A stretch of DNA of 50,286 bases from Dietzia massiliensis (GTDB lineage: Bacteria; Actinomycetota; Actinomycetes; Mycobacteriales; Mycobacteriaceae): assembly GCF_018390595.1 (NCBI RefSeq), contig NZ_JAHBAV010000023.1, positions 1-50,286 on the forward strand, read 5' to 3'. Positions 40,017 to 50,128 of this stretch are shown piece after piece. The position numbers and the translations under genes are program-made. How positions within the stretch are numbered: position 1 is the stretch's first letter; every line of letters starts with the position of its first letter. The notes beneath the pieces were generated by a model, which was not told the DNA's origin, ran no database searches, and saw only the letters and a list, made by a program, of their open reading frames with translations.

Positions 40017-41843
40017 TCAGCCCAGGCGCTCCTTGAGGGCGGCGAACTGCTCGTGGACCTCTGCCGGGACCTTGGGGCCGCAGAACTCGAGCCACTCGGT
40101 GATGAGCGGCAGCTCGCGGCGCCACTCCTCGGGGTCGACGGCCAGGGCGGCTTCGACGTCCTCGAGCGGGGTGTCGAGCCCGGTCATGTCGATGTCGGCG
40201 GCGCGGGCGGTGAGGCCGGCGGCCGTCTCGTCACCCTCGACGCGACCCTCGATGCGGTCGATGACCCACTTGAGCACGCGGCTGTTCTCGCCGAAGCCCG
40301 GCCACAGGAAGCGACCGTCGGCGCCCTTGCGGAACCAGTTGACCAGGAAGATCTTGGGCATCTTGTCGCCACCGCGGGCGCCCATGTCGACCCAGTGCTG
40401 GAAGTACTCGCCGACGTTGTAGCCGACGAACGGCAGCATGGCCATCGGGTCGCGACGCACCGCGCCGACCTGGCCCTCGGCGGCGGCGGTCTGCCCGGAG
40501 GACAGGGTCGCGCCGATGTACACACCGTGGTTCCACGAGTACGCCTCGCTGACCAGCGGGACCGTGTCGGCGCGCCGGCCACCGAAGAGGATCGCCGAGA
40601 TCGGCACGCCCTCCGGGGAGTTGAACTCGGGCGCCGTGACGGGGCACTGGTTGATCGGCACGCAGTAACGCGAGTTGGGATGCGCGGCGTTGCCGGCCTC
40701 GCCGTCGCCGGTAGGGGTCCAGTCGTTGCCCAGCCAGTCGATGAGGTGGTCCGGAGTGCCCTCGAGGCCCTCCCACCACACGTCGCCGTCGTCGGTCAGC
40801 GCGACGTTCGTGTAGATCGCGTTGCCCGGCTCCAGCGTCTTCATGGCGTTGGGGTTGGACGAGTAGTTGGTGCCCGGGGCCACGCCGAAGAAGCCGTACT
40901 CGGGGTTGACGGCGTAGAGGCGACCGTCGGCGCCGAAGCGCATCCAGGCGATGTCGTCACCGACCACCTCGGCGCGCCAGCCCTCGATGGTGGGTTGGAT
41001 CATCGCGAGGTTGGTCTTGCCACACGCGGACGGGAAGGCCGCCGCGATGTAGTGGACCTCGTCGGTGGGGGAGATGAGCTTGAGGATGAGCATGTGCTCG
41101 GCCATCCAACCCTCGTCGCGGGCCATGGCGGAGGCGATGCGCAGCGCGAAGCACTTCTTGCCCAGCAGGGCGTTACCGCCGTAGCCGGAGCCGAAGGACC
41201 AGATCTCCCGGGTCTCCGGGAAGTGGGTGATGTACTTCTCCTCGTTGCACGGCCAGGGGACGTCCTTCTCGCCCTCGGCGAGCGGGGCACCCACCGAGTG
41301 CAGGCCCTTGACGTAGGCGCCGTCGGCGCCGATCTTCTCGAGGGCCGCGGAGCCCATGCGGGTCATGATCTTCATGGAGACGACCACGTACGCGGAGTCG
41401 GTGAGCTCGATGCCCAGCTTGGGGTCCTCGGCGTCCAGCGGGCCCATGCAGTAGGGCACCACGTACATGGTGCGCCCGCGCATGCAGCCGCGGTAGAGGT
41501 CGGTCATCTGGGCGCGCATCTCGGCCGGGTCGCGCCAGTTGTTCGTGGGGCCGGCGCCCTCGGCGGTCTCGGAGCAGATGAACGTGCGCGACTCGACGCG
41601 GGCGACGTCCTTGGGGTCCGACTGCGCCAGGAACGAGTTGGGCTTCTTCTCCTCGTTCAGCTTGACGAAGGTCCCGGCCTCCACCATCTCGGCGGTGAGG
41701 CGATCCCACTCCGCGTCGGAGCCGTCGGCGAAGACGACCCGGTCCGGCTGGGTGAGTTCGGCGACCTCCGCGATCCACGCGAGCATCTCGGTGTGATCGG
41801 TTGGTGCCTGACCCTCGAGGCCGGGAATGGTGGTGGTGGTCAT
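40017..41843 (-). CDS. pckG: Phosphoenolpyruvate carboxykinase (GTP)
   Basis: A 608-aa GTP-dependent PEPCK interconverting oxaloacetate and phosphoenolpyruvate, a control point between TCA cycle and gluconeogenesis. The P-loop is [14 protein letters not shown] with the reactive Cys274 and Lys276. [32 protein letters not shown] and the substrate-binding [15 protein letters not shown] are all GTP-type. Length is standard. ATG 41843 has GAGGAG five to eight bases upstream. A separate transcription unit closed by a strong hairpin. Confidence 0.96.
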   Translation of the reverse strand: MTTTTIPGLEGQAPTDHTEMLAWIAEVAELTQPDRVVFADGSDAEWDRLTAEMVEAGTFVKLNEEKKPNSFLAQSDPKDVARVESRTFICSETAEGAGPTNNWRDPAEMRAQMTDLYRGCMRGRTMYVVPYCMGPLDAEDPKLGIELTDSAYVVVSMKIMTRMGSAALEKIGADGAYVKGLHSVGAPLAEGEKDVPWPCNEEKYITHFPETREIWSFGSGYGGNALLGKKCFALRIASAMARDEGWMAEHMLILKLISPTDEVHYIAAAFPSACGKTNLAMIQPTIEGWRAEVVGDDIAWMRFGADGRLYAVNPEYGFFGVAPGTNYSSNPNAMKTLEPGNAIYTNVALTDDGDVWWEGLEGTPDHLIDWLGNDWTPTGDGEAGNAAHPNSRYCVPINQCPVTAPEFNSPEGVPISAILFGGRRADTVPLVSEAYSWNHGVYIGATLSSGQTAAAEGQVGAVRRDPMAMLPFVGYNVGEYFQHWVDMGARGGDKMPKIFLVNWFRKGADGRFLWPGFGENSRVLKWVIDRIEGRVEGDETAAGLTARAADIDMTGLDTPLEDVEAALAVDPEEWRRELPLITEWLEFCGPKVPAEVHEQFAALKERLG

Positions 41844-41947
41844 CACAGCTCCTCGCGCGTGGTGCATGGTCTTGGTCACAGGGTATCGCCAACCGGTGCG
41901 GATCGCCGCGTCCGAGCCCCCGTTCGCGCGAAAATGTGAAGGATCCC

Positions 41948-42361
41948 TCAGATGTGCCCGTGGTCGATGCGCTCCCAGCGCGCCGGCGGCGGGGGCGGCG
42001 CGGCCGGATCGTCCCCGGTCTCGTTGGTGAAGCCCCCGAAGGGTACTCCCTCGGCGGGATTGGCCAGCCGCCACGAGTCGTAGCTGCCGTCGAAGCGCAC
42101 GGTCGAGACGTGGTCGACCGTGCCGTCGCCGTCGACGTCCGTGTACACGGTCAGGCCGCGGTCGTCGCCACGCGTGACCGCCTCCATGAAGCCGTCCCCG
42201 TCGAGGTCCGCCTCGGGTGAGCCCAGGTCGAGGACCTCGTCTCCGACGGGGACGTGCAGCCCCAGCGACGACGGCTCGGCAAGTGGAGCGCCTTCCAGGC
42301 CGCAGACGTCCGGCGCGGTGTGGTGGTCGAACGGGTCCGGGCCGGCGAGTGGATCGGTCAT
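41948..42361 (-). CDS. Small acidic DUF6802-like protein
   Basis: A 137-aa acidic protein with two calcium-loop-like repeats, [11 protein letters not shown] and [11 protein letters not shown], and a [16 protein letters not shown] segment. This matches the actinobacterial DUF6802 pattern as I recall it; similar repeats occur in FG-GAP/dockerin-like metal sites. No signal peptide is seen, so location is unclear. The stop of the upstream gene (42358) overlaps its start (42361) by 4 bases, making it the last gene of a coupled three-gene operon. Function unknown. Confidence 0.7.
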   Translation of the reverse strand: MTDPLAGPDPFDHHTAPDVCGLEGAPLAEPSSLGLHVPVGDEVLDLGSPEADLDGDGFMEAVTRGDDRGLTVYTDVDGDGTVDHVSTVRFDGSYDSWRLANPAEGVPFGGFTNETGDDPAAPPPPPARWERIDHGHI

Positions 42362-43659
42362 GGCGACGTGCCCCCTGCGGTGGTGTGGGACCGGGCGGCC
42401 TGCTCGGTACGCATCCGGCGGATGCGCCGCTCGAGGTCGGTGACCCGGGGCCCGGGATCGTGGGCGAACCCGTCGGTGATCGTGGCCTCGGCGGCGAGGA
42501 TCCGTGAGCCGAGGGACTGTTCGGTCTCGGCGCGCAGCGCCGCGAGCCTGTCACCCACCGCCGCGACGGCGTGGGTGCGCAGCGCCTGCGTCCGGCGCAC
42601 GGTGACGGTGACCCAGCCCAGCGCCACGCCGCACAGCAGCGCCAGGGGGATGACGAGAACCGCGGCCCCGGGCACCTCGGCGAGCGGGGCCAGCAGCATC
42701 CTGCCCACGCCGGTGCCACCGGCGGCGCCGGTGATCATGACGAGCAGTTCCTCCCCGGTGTTGCGGAGCGGGCGGCCCGGCGTGAGGCCGCTCGTCGGCG
42801 CGGGGATCCGCGGTCCGGCCGGGGCGGTCGAGCCGAGGTGCCGGGCGACGAGGGCGTCGGCGCGGCGGTCGGCGCGGGCGACGGTGGCCGCCACGGCGGC
42901 GTCGGCGTCGGCGGCGAGCCTGCGGACGAGGGCGTCGACGCGGGACCGCGGCGCGGCGGCGAGCTCCTCGCGCGCGCGACCACCGAGGTCACGCACGGAC
43001 CGGTGCAGGTCCTGGACCACCTCCATGCGTAGCGCCTGCACGTCCTGGCGCAACGCCTGCGAGCGCGTGGTGATGGCCTCGGTGCGGCGGGCGAGGAGCC
43101 AGTCGACGGTGGCGGTCGCCGGGTCGGGCCCGGCCGGCCGCGGGCCGGGCCCGCGTGGCGCGGCGGGCACGGAGCCCGCGCGCACGGCGGCGAGCAGCGC
43201 CGACAGCAACGCGGCGGGCGCGCCGGGGTGGGCGTCGTCGACGACGTGGACCGGGCAGTCCACGCCCGCGTCGACCAGGCGGCGGGTGGTGACGTCGACC
43301 GTCTCCGAGAGGTGCTCGGCCGTGCACGTGTGGGCGCGCCCGGCCACGGCCACCGCCATCGGCAGGCGGGCCACGCCGCGCGCGACCTCGACGTCGTCGG
43401 GGCGCACCGGGCAGACGGCGTCGACGACGAGGACCGCCGCGTCGGGCCGGTCCTCGGGTGCGGCGTCGACGAGCACGCGGATCCGGGCTCCGGCGTCGGC
43501 GGCCGGGCCCGCGGCGGCGGACGACGCTGTGCCCGCGGCGGCGGACAACGCTGTGCTCGCTGCGGCGGACAAGGCCGAGGCAACGGCGGGTGCGGCGGAG
43601 TCCCGGGCCCCCAGCACCGCGATCGTCAGCTCGCGGGGTGGGGCCGGAGCGGCCGTCAC
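42358..43659 (-). CDS. Membrane-associated protein of unknown function (Rv0210-locus type)
   Basis: A 433-aa protein with three parts. An N-terminal domain (about 1-165) resembles a P-loop-less GTPase fold: [12 protein letters not shown], then [19 protein letters not shown] and [17 protein letters not shown] long helical middle (about 190-275) with many Arg/Glu/Ala follows. Next come two adjacent hydrophobic segments (about 315-360), then a cytoplasmic coiled-coil-like tail. The layout recalls dynamin-like membrane GTPases but the nucleotide motifs are missing. GTG 43659 overlaps the preceding gene by 4 bases. Confidence 0.65.
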   Translation of the reverse strand: MTAAPAPPRELTIAVLGARDSAAPAVASALSAAASTALSAAAGTASSAAAGPAADAGARIRVLVDAAPEDRPDAAVLVVDAVCPVRPDDVEVARGVARLPMAVAVAGRAHTCTAEHLSETVDVTTRRLVDAGVDCPVHVVDDAHPGAPAALLSALLAAVRAGSVPAAPRGPGPRPAGPDPATATVDWLLARRTEAITTRSQALRQDVQALRMEVVQDLHRSVRDLGGRAREELAAAPRSRVDALVRRLAADADAAVAATVARADRRADALVARHLGSTAPAGPRIPAPTSGLTPGRPLRNTGEELLVMITGAAGGTGVGRMLLAPLAEVPGAAVLVIPLALLCGVALGWVTVTVRRTQALRTHAVAAVGDRLAALRAETEQSLGSRILAAEATITDGFAHDPGPRVTDLERRIRRMRTEQAARSHTTAGGTSP

Positions 43660-44315
43660 GTCGCCGCCGATCCGGGGAGCGCGGGCGCGCCCAGGGCGCA
43701 CAGGGCGGCCTCGGCGAGATCGCCCACCTCGTCGTGGACCGCGAGCATCTCCAACTCGGCCTCGAGACGGGCCACCCGGGTCGCCGACAGATCGTGCAGG
43801 GCGCGTTCGAGGAAGGACACGACGCCGCCGACCGACCGGTGCCCGGGGTCGCGCGCGTCCACGGTGGTCAGCCCACGGGCCCAGCGCGGCGGGTCCTCGT
43901 CGTCGTCGACCCCGGTGGCCACCACCAGCAGCGGGTGCCGGCGCGCGCGGCGCAGCCACGCCTCCTCGTGGCGGCACGGGGCGGTGCGCAGGCACACGAT
44001 CTCCGCGTCCGGCGGTGCGGCGGGCTCGGCGCCGGGCGCCGCCACGACGTCCAGGTCGTCGACCCGCGCGCGCCACCCCCGGCGGACGCGCAGCGCGGCG
44101 GCGAGCGTGCGGCGACCCGAGCCCAGGCCGCCGCGGATGCGGATGTCGGCCGGCGCGTCGACACGCGCGACGGCGGCCTCCACCGGGCCGGTCCCACCCC
44201 GGCCCCCGTCCCGCTCCCGGGCGGACGCGACCAGGCGCCGGACCCGCGCGACGGGGTCCGGGTCGGGGGCACGCACCGGGGCCGGGGGCTCGGTGTCAGG
44301 GGTCACGGTCGGCAC
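43656..44315 (-). CDS. Small GTPase-fold-like protein of unknown function (Rv0209-locus type)
   Basis: A 219-aa protein. RIRGGLGSGRRTLAAALRVRRG resembles a degenerate Walker A (G-x-GSGRRT), VDDLDVVAAPG could be a Walker B-like strand, and HPLLVVATGVDDDEDPP sits where an N/TKxD motif would be. The C-terminus is helical. It may pair with the downstream 433-aa protein as a split dynamin-like or GTPase system; this is inference. GTG 44315 chosen; GTG 44306 is possible. First gene of the three-gene minus-strand operon, divergent from trmB. Confidence 0.6.
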   Translation of the reverse strand: MPTVTPDTEPPAPVRAPDPDPVARVRRLVASARERDGGRGGTGPVEAAVARVDAPADIRIRGGLGSGRRTLAAALRVRRGWRARVDDLDVVAAPGAEPAAPPDAEIVCLRTAPCRHEEAWLRRARRHPLLVVATGVDDDEDPPRWARGLTTVDARDPGHRSVGGVVSFLERALHDLSATRVARLEAELEMLAVHDEVGDLAEAALCALGAPALPGSAAT

Positions 44316-44415
44316 GCGCTCATCGTGGCCCGACGGCCTGCGAGCGGCAAGACCTTCCCCTCGGGCCCCGACGCCCGGATTCGGTGGCGACCACTGATTA
44401 CGGGATGATGGCCGG

Positions 44416-45192
44416 GTGAACCAGAGCGAGAACCCCGCCCACGCGGCCGGTGGCACCCCGGACGACGGTGGTATCCCGGACGCCGGTGGCGCCCCGGACG
44501 ACAGTGCCCGTCTCTTCCCCCGGGTGACCGCCTACCGGTTCCGCCGCGGCACCCTGCGGCCCGGGCAGCAGCGCAACTGGGAGGAGCACTGGCCGACCTA
44601 CGGCCGCAACGTCTCCGACGAGATCGTCGACCCCGAGGCGCTCTTCGGCCGGCGCGCACCGTTGATCGTGGAGATCGGCTCCGGCACCGGCACGTCCACT
44701 GCCGCGATGGCCGCGGCCGAACCGGACATCGACGTGATCGCCGTGGAGGTCTACCAACCCGGACTGGCCCAGCTGCTGGGCATGATCCTGCGCGAGGGCC
44801 TGGAGAACGTGCGCATGATCCGCGGCGACGGCGTGGACGTGCTCACCAACATGATCGCGCCGGCCAGCCTGGACGGTGTCCGCGTGTTCTTCCCCGACCC
44901 CTGGCCCAAGGCCCGCCACCACAAGCGGCGGCTCCTGCAGTCCGGCACCTTCGAACTCATCGCCTCGCGACTGCGACCGGGCGGCGTGCTGCACGTGGCC
45001 ACCGACCACGCCGACTACGCCGAGTGGATCGCCGAGACCGGCGACGCCGAGCCCGCGCTCCAGCGGCTGGACCCCGCGACGGACCTCCGCCACGTACCGT
45101 TCAGTCTGGACAGACCCGTGACGAAGTTCGAGGGCAAGGGGTTGCAGGAGGAACGGGTGATCAACGAGTTCCTCTGGCGTCGGGTGCACTGA
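44416..45192 (+). CDS. trmB: tRNA (guanine-N7)-methyltransferase TrmB
   Basis: A 258-aa SAM-dependent enzyme forming m7G46 in tRNA. PLIVEIGSGTGTSTAAMAA is motif I, and VRVFFPDPWPKARHHKRRLLQ is the diagnostic TrmB active-site segment; TKFEGKGLQEERVINEF closes the protein. The N-terminus has three 6-residue repeats (GG-T/I/A-PD-D/A), encoded by an 18-bp tandem repeat, likely disordered. GTG 44416 is used; a later start would remove the repeats but has no better signal. Heads a plus-strand run with the NYN and mmpL3 genes, as in mycobacteria. Confidence 0.93.
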   Translation: MNQSENPAHAAGGTPDDGGIPDAGGAPDDSARLFPRVTAYRFRRGTLRPGQQRNWEEHWPTYGRNVSDEIVDPEALFGRRAPLIVEIGSGTGTSTAAMAAAEPDIDVIAVEVYQPGLAQLLGMILREGLENVRMIRGDGVDVLTNMIAPASLDGVRVFFPDPWPKARHHKRRLLQSGTFELIASRLRPGGVLHVATDHADYAEWIAETGDAEPALQRLDPATDLRHVPFSLDRPVTKFEGKGLQEERVINEFLWRRVH

Positions 45193-45241
45193 CGCCCCAC
45201 CCCAGGACCCCCGAACGACGAGAGCCGAGGCGGACGACGCG

Positions 45242-45916
45242 ATGACCCCACCAGACGAGATGCGCAACCACGACGTGACGGACGTGGCCACGCCCGACGG
45301 ACCGGGGGTGGTGCTCCTCGTGTGGGACGCGCCCAACGTCGACATGGGGCTCGGCTCGATCCTCGGCGGCCGCCCGACCGCCGTGTACCGCCCGCGCTTC
45401 GACGCGCTCGGCCGCTGGCTGCTCGGCTACACCGCCGACCTGTCCGTGCGGACGCAGGACGCCCTCGAGGCCGAGGCGACCGTCTTCACCAACATCGTCC
45501 CCGGCACATCGGACAACGTCCGCCCGTGGGTCGAGGCGCTGCGCAACGTCGGCTTCGCCGTCTTCGCCAAGCCCAAGACCAGCGACGACTCCGACGTCGA
45601 CGACGACATGCTCGAGCACATCGACCGGCGCGCCGAGTCCGGCCGACTCGCCGGCGTCGTCGTGGCCTCGGCCGACGGGCAGGCGTTCCGCGAGCCCCTC
45701 GAGGAGCTGGCCGAGGACATCCCGGTCGCCGTGATCGGGTTCCGCGAGCACGCCACCTGGGCCGTCCAGCACGACACCATCACGTTCCTCGACCTCGAGG
45801 ACATCCCCGGGGTGTTCCGCGAGCCCCTGCCGCGCGTCAGCCTCGACAACCTGCCCGACGAGGGTGCCTGGCTGCAGCCGCTGCGGCCGCTCACGGCACT
45901 GCTCACCTCGCGCTAG
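45242..45916 (+). CDS. NYN domain (PIN-like nuclease) protein
   Basis: A 224-aa protein of the NYN/PIN-like nuclease family, found next to mmpL3 in mycobacteria (Rv0207c). The first catalytic Asp is in VVLLVWDAPNVDMGLGS, further acidic residues in SDVDDDMLEHI, and GVVVASADGQAFREPLEEL holds the central family motif. Probably a metal-dependent RNase; its conserved position between trmB and the mycolate transporter gene is unexplained. Its stop is 11 bases before the mmpL3 start, and the stop forms part of that gene's Shine-Dalgarno (TAGGAG). Confidence 0.88.
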   Translation: MTPPDEMRNHDVTDVATPDGPGVVLLVWDAPNVDMGLGSILGGRPTAVYRPRFDALGRWLLGYTADLSVRTQDALEAEATVFTNIVPGTSDNVRPWVEALRNVGFAVFAKPKTSDDSDVDDDMLEHIDRRAESGRLAGVVVASADGQAFREPLEELAEDIPVAVIGFREHATWAVQHDTITFLDLEDIPGVFREPLPRVSLDNLPDEGAWLQPLRPLTALLTSR

Positions 45917-45927
45917 GAGCTCCCCCG

Positions 45928-48360
45928 GTGTTCAACTCACTCGGGCGGTTCGTCGCCCGCCGCCGCGTCCTCGTCCTGGTCTGCTCCGTGCTGGTCATGG
46001 CCTTCCTCAGCCTCGCCGGCTCCGCGTTCGGCAACCCGTTCGGCCAGGGCGGCTTCGAGGACCCCGACAGCGGATGGGCGACCGCCGAGCAACTCGAGCA
46101 GGAGGCGTACGGACGCGACGCGCTCGGCGACGTCGTGGTGTCCTACCACGCCCCCGAGGGCACGTCGGTCGACGACCCGGCGTTCCAGGAGCCCATCCGG
46201 CAGTCGCTGGAGTCGATCCGGACCGAGAACCCCGACCGGGTCACCGGCGTGACCAGTTTCGTGTTCAACCAGTCACCGGCCCTGGTCAACCGTGACGCGG
46301 GCATCGCGGTGGCCTCCATCCAGATCGCCGGCGAGGCCGAGGAGATCCTCCAGAACTTCCGGGCGATCGAGGACCAGATCCCGGTCGAGGGCATCGAGAC
46401 CGACATCGCCGGCCTCCAGCCCGTCGCCGGCGCCCTGCAGGACGGCATGGACGCCGACCTCGTGCGCGCAGAGCTCATCGCGCTGCCGCTCGTGTTCCTC
46501 CTGCTCATCGTGGTCTTCGGCGGAGTCGTTGCCGCGTTCCTGCCGGTCGCGGTGGGCGTGCTGACGATCCTCGGCTCGCTCGGCGCCCTGCACCTGCTGT
46601 CGCTCGTCACGCCCGTGAACTCCTTCGCACAGAACGTCGTGACCCTGATCGGTCTGGGGCTGGCGATCGACTACGGCCTGTTCGTGGTGAGCCGGTTCCG
46701 CGAGGAGATGGCCGAGGGGTATCCACCGGACGCCGCGGTGCGCCGGTCCGTGGCCACCGCCGGCCGGACCGTGGTGTTCTCGGCGGTCATGGTGGGGGTG
46801 ACCCTGTCGGGCCTACTGGTCTTCCCGCAGGACTTCCTCAAGTCCGTCGCCTACGGCGCGATCGCCGCCGTGATCCTCGCCGCCGCGCTCTCGGTCACCT
46901 TGCTGCCGGCCGTGCTCATGCTGCTCGGCCACCGCGTCGACGCGCTCGGCATCAAGCGGATGCAGCGGCACCGCACCCGCGAGGAGGTCGAGAACGGCCT
47001 GTTCGGCCGCGTCGCAGACTTCTCCATGAAGCGCCCGGTGGCGGTGGCGATCCCGGTCGTCGTGGTACTGGTCGCGCTCATCATCCCGTTCTCGGGCGTG
47101 AAGTTCGGCGGTATCAACGAGACCTACCTGCCGCCCGACAACCCCACGCGCGTCGCGCAGGAGGAGTACGACCAGAACTTCCCCGGCACGCGGACCGACC
47201 CGGTCAAGCTCGTGGTCCTCGGCTCGGACAGTGCGACGCTGTCGCAGATCCGCTCGGCCGCCAACGAGGCCCCCGGGCTCACGGGCCCGTTCCAGTTCGC
47301 CCGCTCGGGCGGGCAGGACTCGCAGGGCCGCGAGGTCGTGGTGCTGCAGGCCGGCGTGGTCGACCGCAACGCGGCCACCGAGACCGTCGAGTACCTGCAG
47401 TCCTTCCCGATCCCCGCCGGCACCGAGGTGTTCGTCGGCGGCAACCCCGCGATGGAGAAGGACTCGGTCGACGCCCTGATCGCCGGGCTGCCATGGTTCG
47501 TCCTGTACGTCCTCGTGGCCACGACGCTGCTGATGTTCCTGGCGTTCGGGTCGCTGGTGCTGCCGATCAAGGCGGCCATCATGAACATGCTCGGCCTGGG
47601 CGCCACGCTCGGCATCCTCACGTGGATCTTCGTCGACGGGCACCTGTCCGGGCTGCTCGGCTTCACGCCGGGCCCGCTCACCTCGCCGGTCGTGGTGCTG
47701 CTCATGGCGATCATCTACGGACTGTCCACGGACTACGAGGTGTTCCTCGTCTCGCGGATGGTCGAGGCCCGCTCCCGCGGCGCGCGCACCGCGGTGGCGA
47801 TCCGCAGCGGCGTCGCGCAGACCGGCCGGATCATCACGTCGGCGGCGCTCATCCTCATCGTGGTGACGGGCGCGTTCGCCTTCTCCGAGATCGTGATGAT
47901 GAAGTACATCGCGTTCGGCATGATCGCCGCGCTCATCATCGACGCCACCGTCATCCGCATGCTGCTGGTCCCGGCGGTCATGCAGATGCTGGGCACCGAC
48001 AACTGGTGGGCGCCGAAGTGGATGAAGCGGGTCCAGGAGCGGATCGGTCTGGGAGAGGCCGAGATCGACGACGAGCCCGAGCTCCTCACCGGGCGGCCCG
48101 CCGACACCGACGGCACGGGACCGACCGGGGCCGCCACGTCGGTCGCCGTGCTCGACCGGGAGCCCGCGGGCACCAGCGCGCCGCAGGCGCGGGACGCCGA
48201 GCCGGAGCCTGCGTCCGAGTCCGAAACCGAGCCCGAGTCCGAGCCCGTCTACGACACGGATTACGACGACGAGCCCGGGTCCGCGCCCGGCGGCAAGATC
48301 CCCGCCTCCGAGCTGATCGCCCGCCTGATGCAGGAACGTCGACAGGATCCAGAGGCGTGA
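45928..48360 (+). CDS. mmpL3: MmpL3-type RND transporter (trehalose monomycolate exporter)
   Basis: An 810-aa RND/MMPL transporter with two halves of six helices and two periplasmic porter domains. The proton-relay Asp-Tyr pairs are in GLAIDYGLFVVSRFREE (Asp248-Tyr249) and GLSTDYEVFLVSRMVE (Asp602-Tyr603). The acidic, disordered cytoplasmic tail (from about 705) is typical. Location beside NYN and trmB genes supports MmpL3, which flips or exports trehalose monomycolate for the outer membrane. GTG 45928 follows AGGAG. It is shorter than mycobacterial MmpL3 (about 940), mostly in the tail. Confidence 0.9.
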   Translation: MFNSLGRFVARRRVLVLVCSVLVMAFLSLAGSAFGNPFGQGGFEDPDSGWATAEQLEQEAYGRDALGDVVVSYHAPEGTSVDDPAFQEPIRQSLESIRTENPDRVTGVTSFVFNQSPALVNRDAGIAVASIQIAGEAEEILQNFRAIEDQIPVEGIETDIAGLQPVAGALQDGMDADLVRAELIALPLVFLLLIVVFGGVVAAFLPVAVGVLTILGSLGALHLLSLVTPVNSFAQNVVTLIGLGLAIDYGLFVVSRFREEMAEGYPPDAAVRRSVATAGRTVVFSAVMVGVTLSGLLVFPQDFLKSVAYGAIAAVILAAALSVTLLPAVLMLLGHRVDALGIKRMQRHRTREEVENGLFGRVADFSMKRPVAVAIPVVVVLVALIIPFSGVKFGGINETYLPPDNPTRVAQEEYDQNFPGTRTDPVKLVVLGSDSATLSQIRSAANEAPGLTGPFQFARSGGQDSQGREVVVLQAGVVDRNAATETVEYLQSFPIPAGTEVFVGGNPAMEKDSVDALIAGLPWFVLYVLVATTLLMFLAFGSLVLPIKAAIMNMLGLGATLGILTWIFVDGHLSGLLGFTPGPLTSPVVVLLMAIIYGLSTDYEVFLVSRMVEARSRGARTAVAIRSGVAQTGRIITSAALILIVVTGAFAFSEIVMMKYIAFGMIAALIIDATVIRMLLVPAVMQMLGTDNWWAPKWMKRVQERIGLGEAEIDDEPELLTGRPADTDGTGPTGAATSVAVLDREPAGTSAPQARDAEPEPASESETEPESEPVYDTDYDDEPGSAPGGKIPASELIARLMQERRQDPEA

Positions 48361-48425
48361 CCGCCGCCCCGGGTTCCCGGTGTGGGGTCCTGGGACGGGC
48401 GGCACGCTCTGGTTATGGTGAGGTG

Positions 48426-49763
48426 ATGACGGGGACGCGGGGCGCCGAGGTGCGGCGCCGTATCCGGGCTGTCCTGGGCAACCCGTGGTTCAAGGCCGTC
48501 GCGACGCTCGCCGTCCTGGGGTTCATCCTGTACTGGCTCCGCGGCCAGATGCCGTTCTTCGCCGAGGGCTTCGAGGCCGTCGCCCGCCCGCACTGGGGCT
48601 GGATCGCGGCCGCTCTCGTCTTCTCCTACCTGTCCATGTCGAGCTACGGCTCCGTGCAGAAGGTGCTGCTGCAGTCCGCCGGCGTCCGCGTCGGCTACTG
48701 GGCCAGCGTCGGCCTCGTGTTCTCCGCCAACGCCTTCTCCACCTGCATCCCCGGCGGGCAGGTCTTCGGCACCACCCTGACGTACCGCAAGACCCGGCAG
48801 TGGGGCGCGACCCGGGTCGTGGCGTCGTGGCAGCTCGTGATCTCCGGCGTCCTGTCGACCGTCGGCATCGTGCTGCTCGCCCTGCTCGGCTTCTTCCTCG
48901 TGGGATCCGTGTCCAACCCGTTCCTGCTGGTGCTCTCTGCGTTCGGTCTGGTCGCGATCGTCGTGGTGGTCCAGTGGGCGGCCCGCCACCCGGACAAGAT
49001 CGAGGGGTCGGTCCTGTCGATCCTGGCCTGGATCAACGCCCGGCGGCACAAGCCCGCGGACCACGGCGCGGCCGGCGTGCGCAAGGTCGTCGAGCAGGCC
49101 GACGCCGTCGACCTGAGCAAGCGGCAGATCGCACAGGCGTTCGCGTTCTCCCTGCTCAACTGGGTCGCCGACATCGGCTGCCTGTGGGCGGCCGCCAACG
49201 CGGTCGGTGCCCAGCACAGCATCGGCGGCCTGTGCATCGCCTACGTCACCGGCAAGATCGTCGCCACCGCCCCCATCACGCCCGGCGGCCTCGGGACCGT
49301 CGAGGTCGCGCTCATCACCGCCCTCACCGCGGGCGGCCTCGGTGCGCATCAGGCCTTCGCGACCGTGTTCGTCTACCGCATCGTCAGCTTCGTGCTGGTC
49401 GCCCTGGCCGGGTGGGTGGTCTTCTTCCTCTTCTACCGTGGTGCCGTGGACGTCGACCCCGACGCCGACCCGTTGGGTGAGGACGGCCCGGGCGAGCAGT
49501 CCTCGTCGTCGTCGCCCTCGTCTTCGTCACGGTCGTCGCGCACCGCACCGCCCCGGGCGACCGTCGCGGCGGCCCCGCCGGCCGGGCTCACCGCGATGTG
49601 GCCGCTGCACGGGAACCCGTGGCGCCCGACGGTGACCCATGACTCCGGCCCGCTCCCGCTGCTCCGCGTGCGCGTGCGGGAGGACGGCGCCGCGGACGAC
49701 TCGTCAGGGAAGAGCTCCTACCCGTTCGCCGGCCGGGAGGCCCGGGAAGAGAAGGACAGGTGA
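48426..49763 (+). CDS. YbhN/LPG-synthase-TM-like (UPF0104) membrane protein
   Basis: A 445-aa protein with about eight hydrophobic segments, matching the lysylphosphatidylglycerol synthase transmembrane (flippase) family. Signature stretches are FSANAFSTCIPGGQVFGTTLTYRK and TGKIVATAPITPGGLGTVEVALI. It lacks the aminoacyltransferase domain. Mycobacteria carry a similar gene (Rv0204c) near mmpL3, which suggests lipid flipping in envelope assembly. The C-terminal 100 residues are Ser/Arg/Pro-rich and likely disordered. The stop overlaps the DUF3054 start by 4 bases (GTGA). Confidence 0.85.
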   Translation: MTGTRGAEVRRRIRAVLGNPWFKAVATLAVLGFILYWLRGQMPFFAEGFEAVARPHWGWIAAALVFSYLSMSSYGSVQKVLLQSAGVRVGYWASVGLVFSANAFSTCIPGGQVFGTTLTYRKTRQWGATRVVASWQLVISGVLSTVGIVLLALLGFFLVGSVSNPFLLVLSAFGLVAIVVVVQWAARHPDKIEGSVLSILAWINARRHKPADHGAAGVRKVVEQADAVDLSKRQIAQAFAFSLLNWVADIGCLWAAANAVGAQHSIGGLCIAYVTGKIVATAPITPGGLGTVEVALITALTAGGLGAHQAFATVFVYRIVSFVLVALAGWVVFFLFYRGAVDVDPDADPLGEDGPGEQSSSSSPSSSSRSSRTAPPRATVAAAPPAGLTAMWPLHGNPWRPTVTHDSGPLPLLRVRVREDGAADDSSGKSSYPFAGREAREEKDR

Positions 49764-50128
49764 GACCCGTGGCCGTGCCGGTCATGATCGTGCTCGACGC
49801 CGTGCTGGTGGTGGTGTTCTCCACCTTCGGGCGCGGCGCGCACTCCGAAGGCCTGGGCGTGGCGCAGGTGTGGGGCACCGCGTGGCCGTTCCTCGTGGGC
49901 CTGGCGGTGGGCTGGCTCGTCCTGCTGGCCGGCCGCCGAGAGCCCTCGTCGATCGGCTCGGGCGTGCTGCTGTGGCTGGCCACGCTCGTGGTGGGCATGG
50001 TGATCCGCGGGCTCGGGGACGGCCGGGTGCCGCACTGGAGCTTCATGATCGTGGCCGGTGTCGTCACCGGGGTGTTCCTGGTGGGGTGGCGCGCGGTGCG
50101 CGCGGTGGTCGTCCGGCGGCGGCGTTAG
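49760..50128 (+). CDS. DUF3054 family membrane protein
   Basis: A 122-aa protein with four hydrophobic segments. It begins VPVMIVLDAVLVVVFSTFGRGAHSEG, the DUF3054 opening, and ends with a basic tail (RAVVVRRRR). Function unknown. GTG 49760 overlaps the preceding stop, so it is co-translated with the YbhN-like gene. Its TAG stop shares bases with the stop of the convergent gene at 50125. Confidence 0.85.
   Translation: MRPVAVPVMIVLDAVLVVVFSTFGRGAHSEGLGVAQVWGTAWPFLVGLAVGWLVLLAGRREPSSIGSGVLLWLATLVVGMVIRGLGDGRVPHWSFMIVAGVVTGVFLVGWRAVRAVVVRRRR

Noticed and set aside
39081..41939. 952-codon plus-strand open frame across pckG
   Set aside because: Antisense to pckG and the exported-protein gene; composition is that of a reversed GC-rich reading frame.
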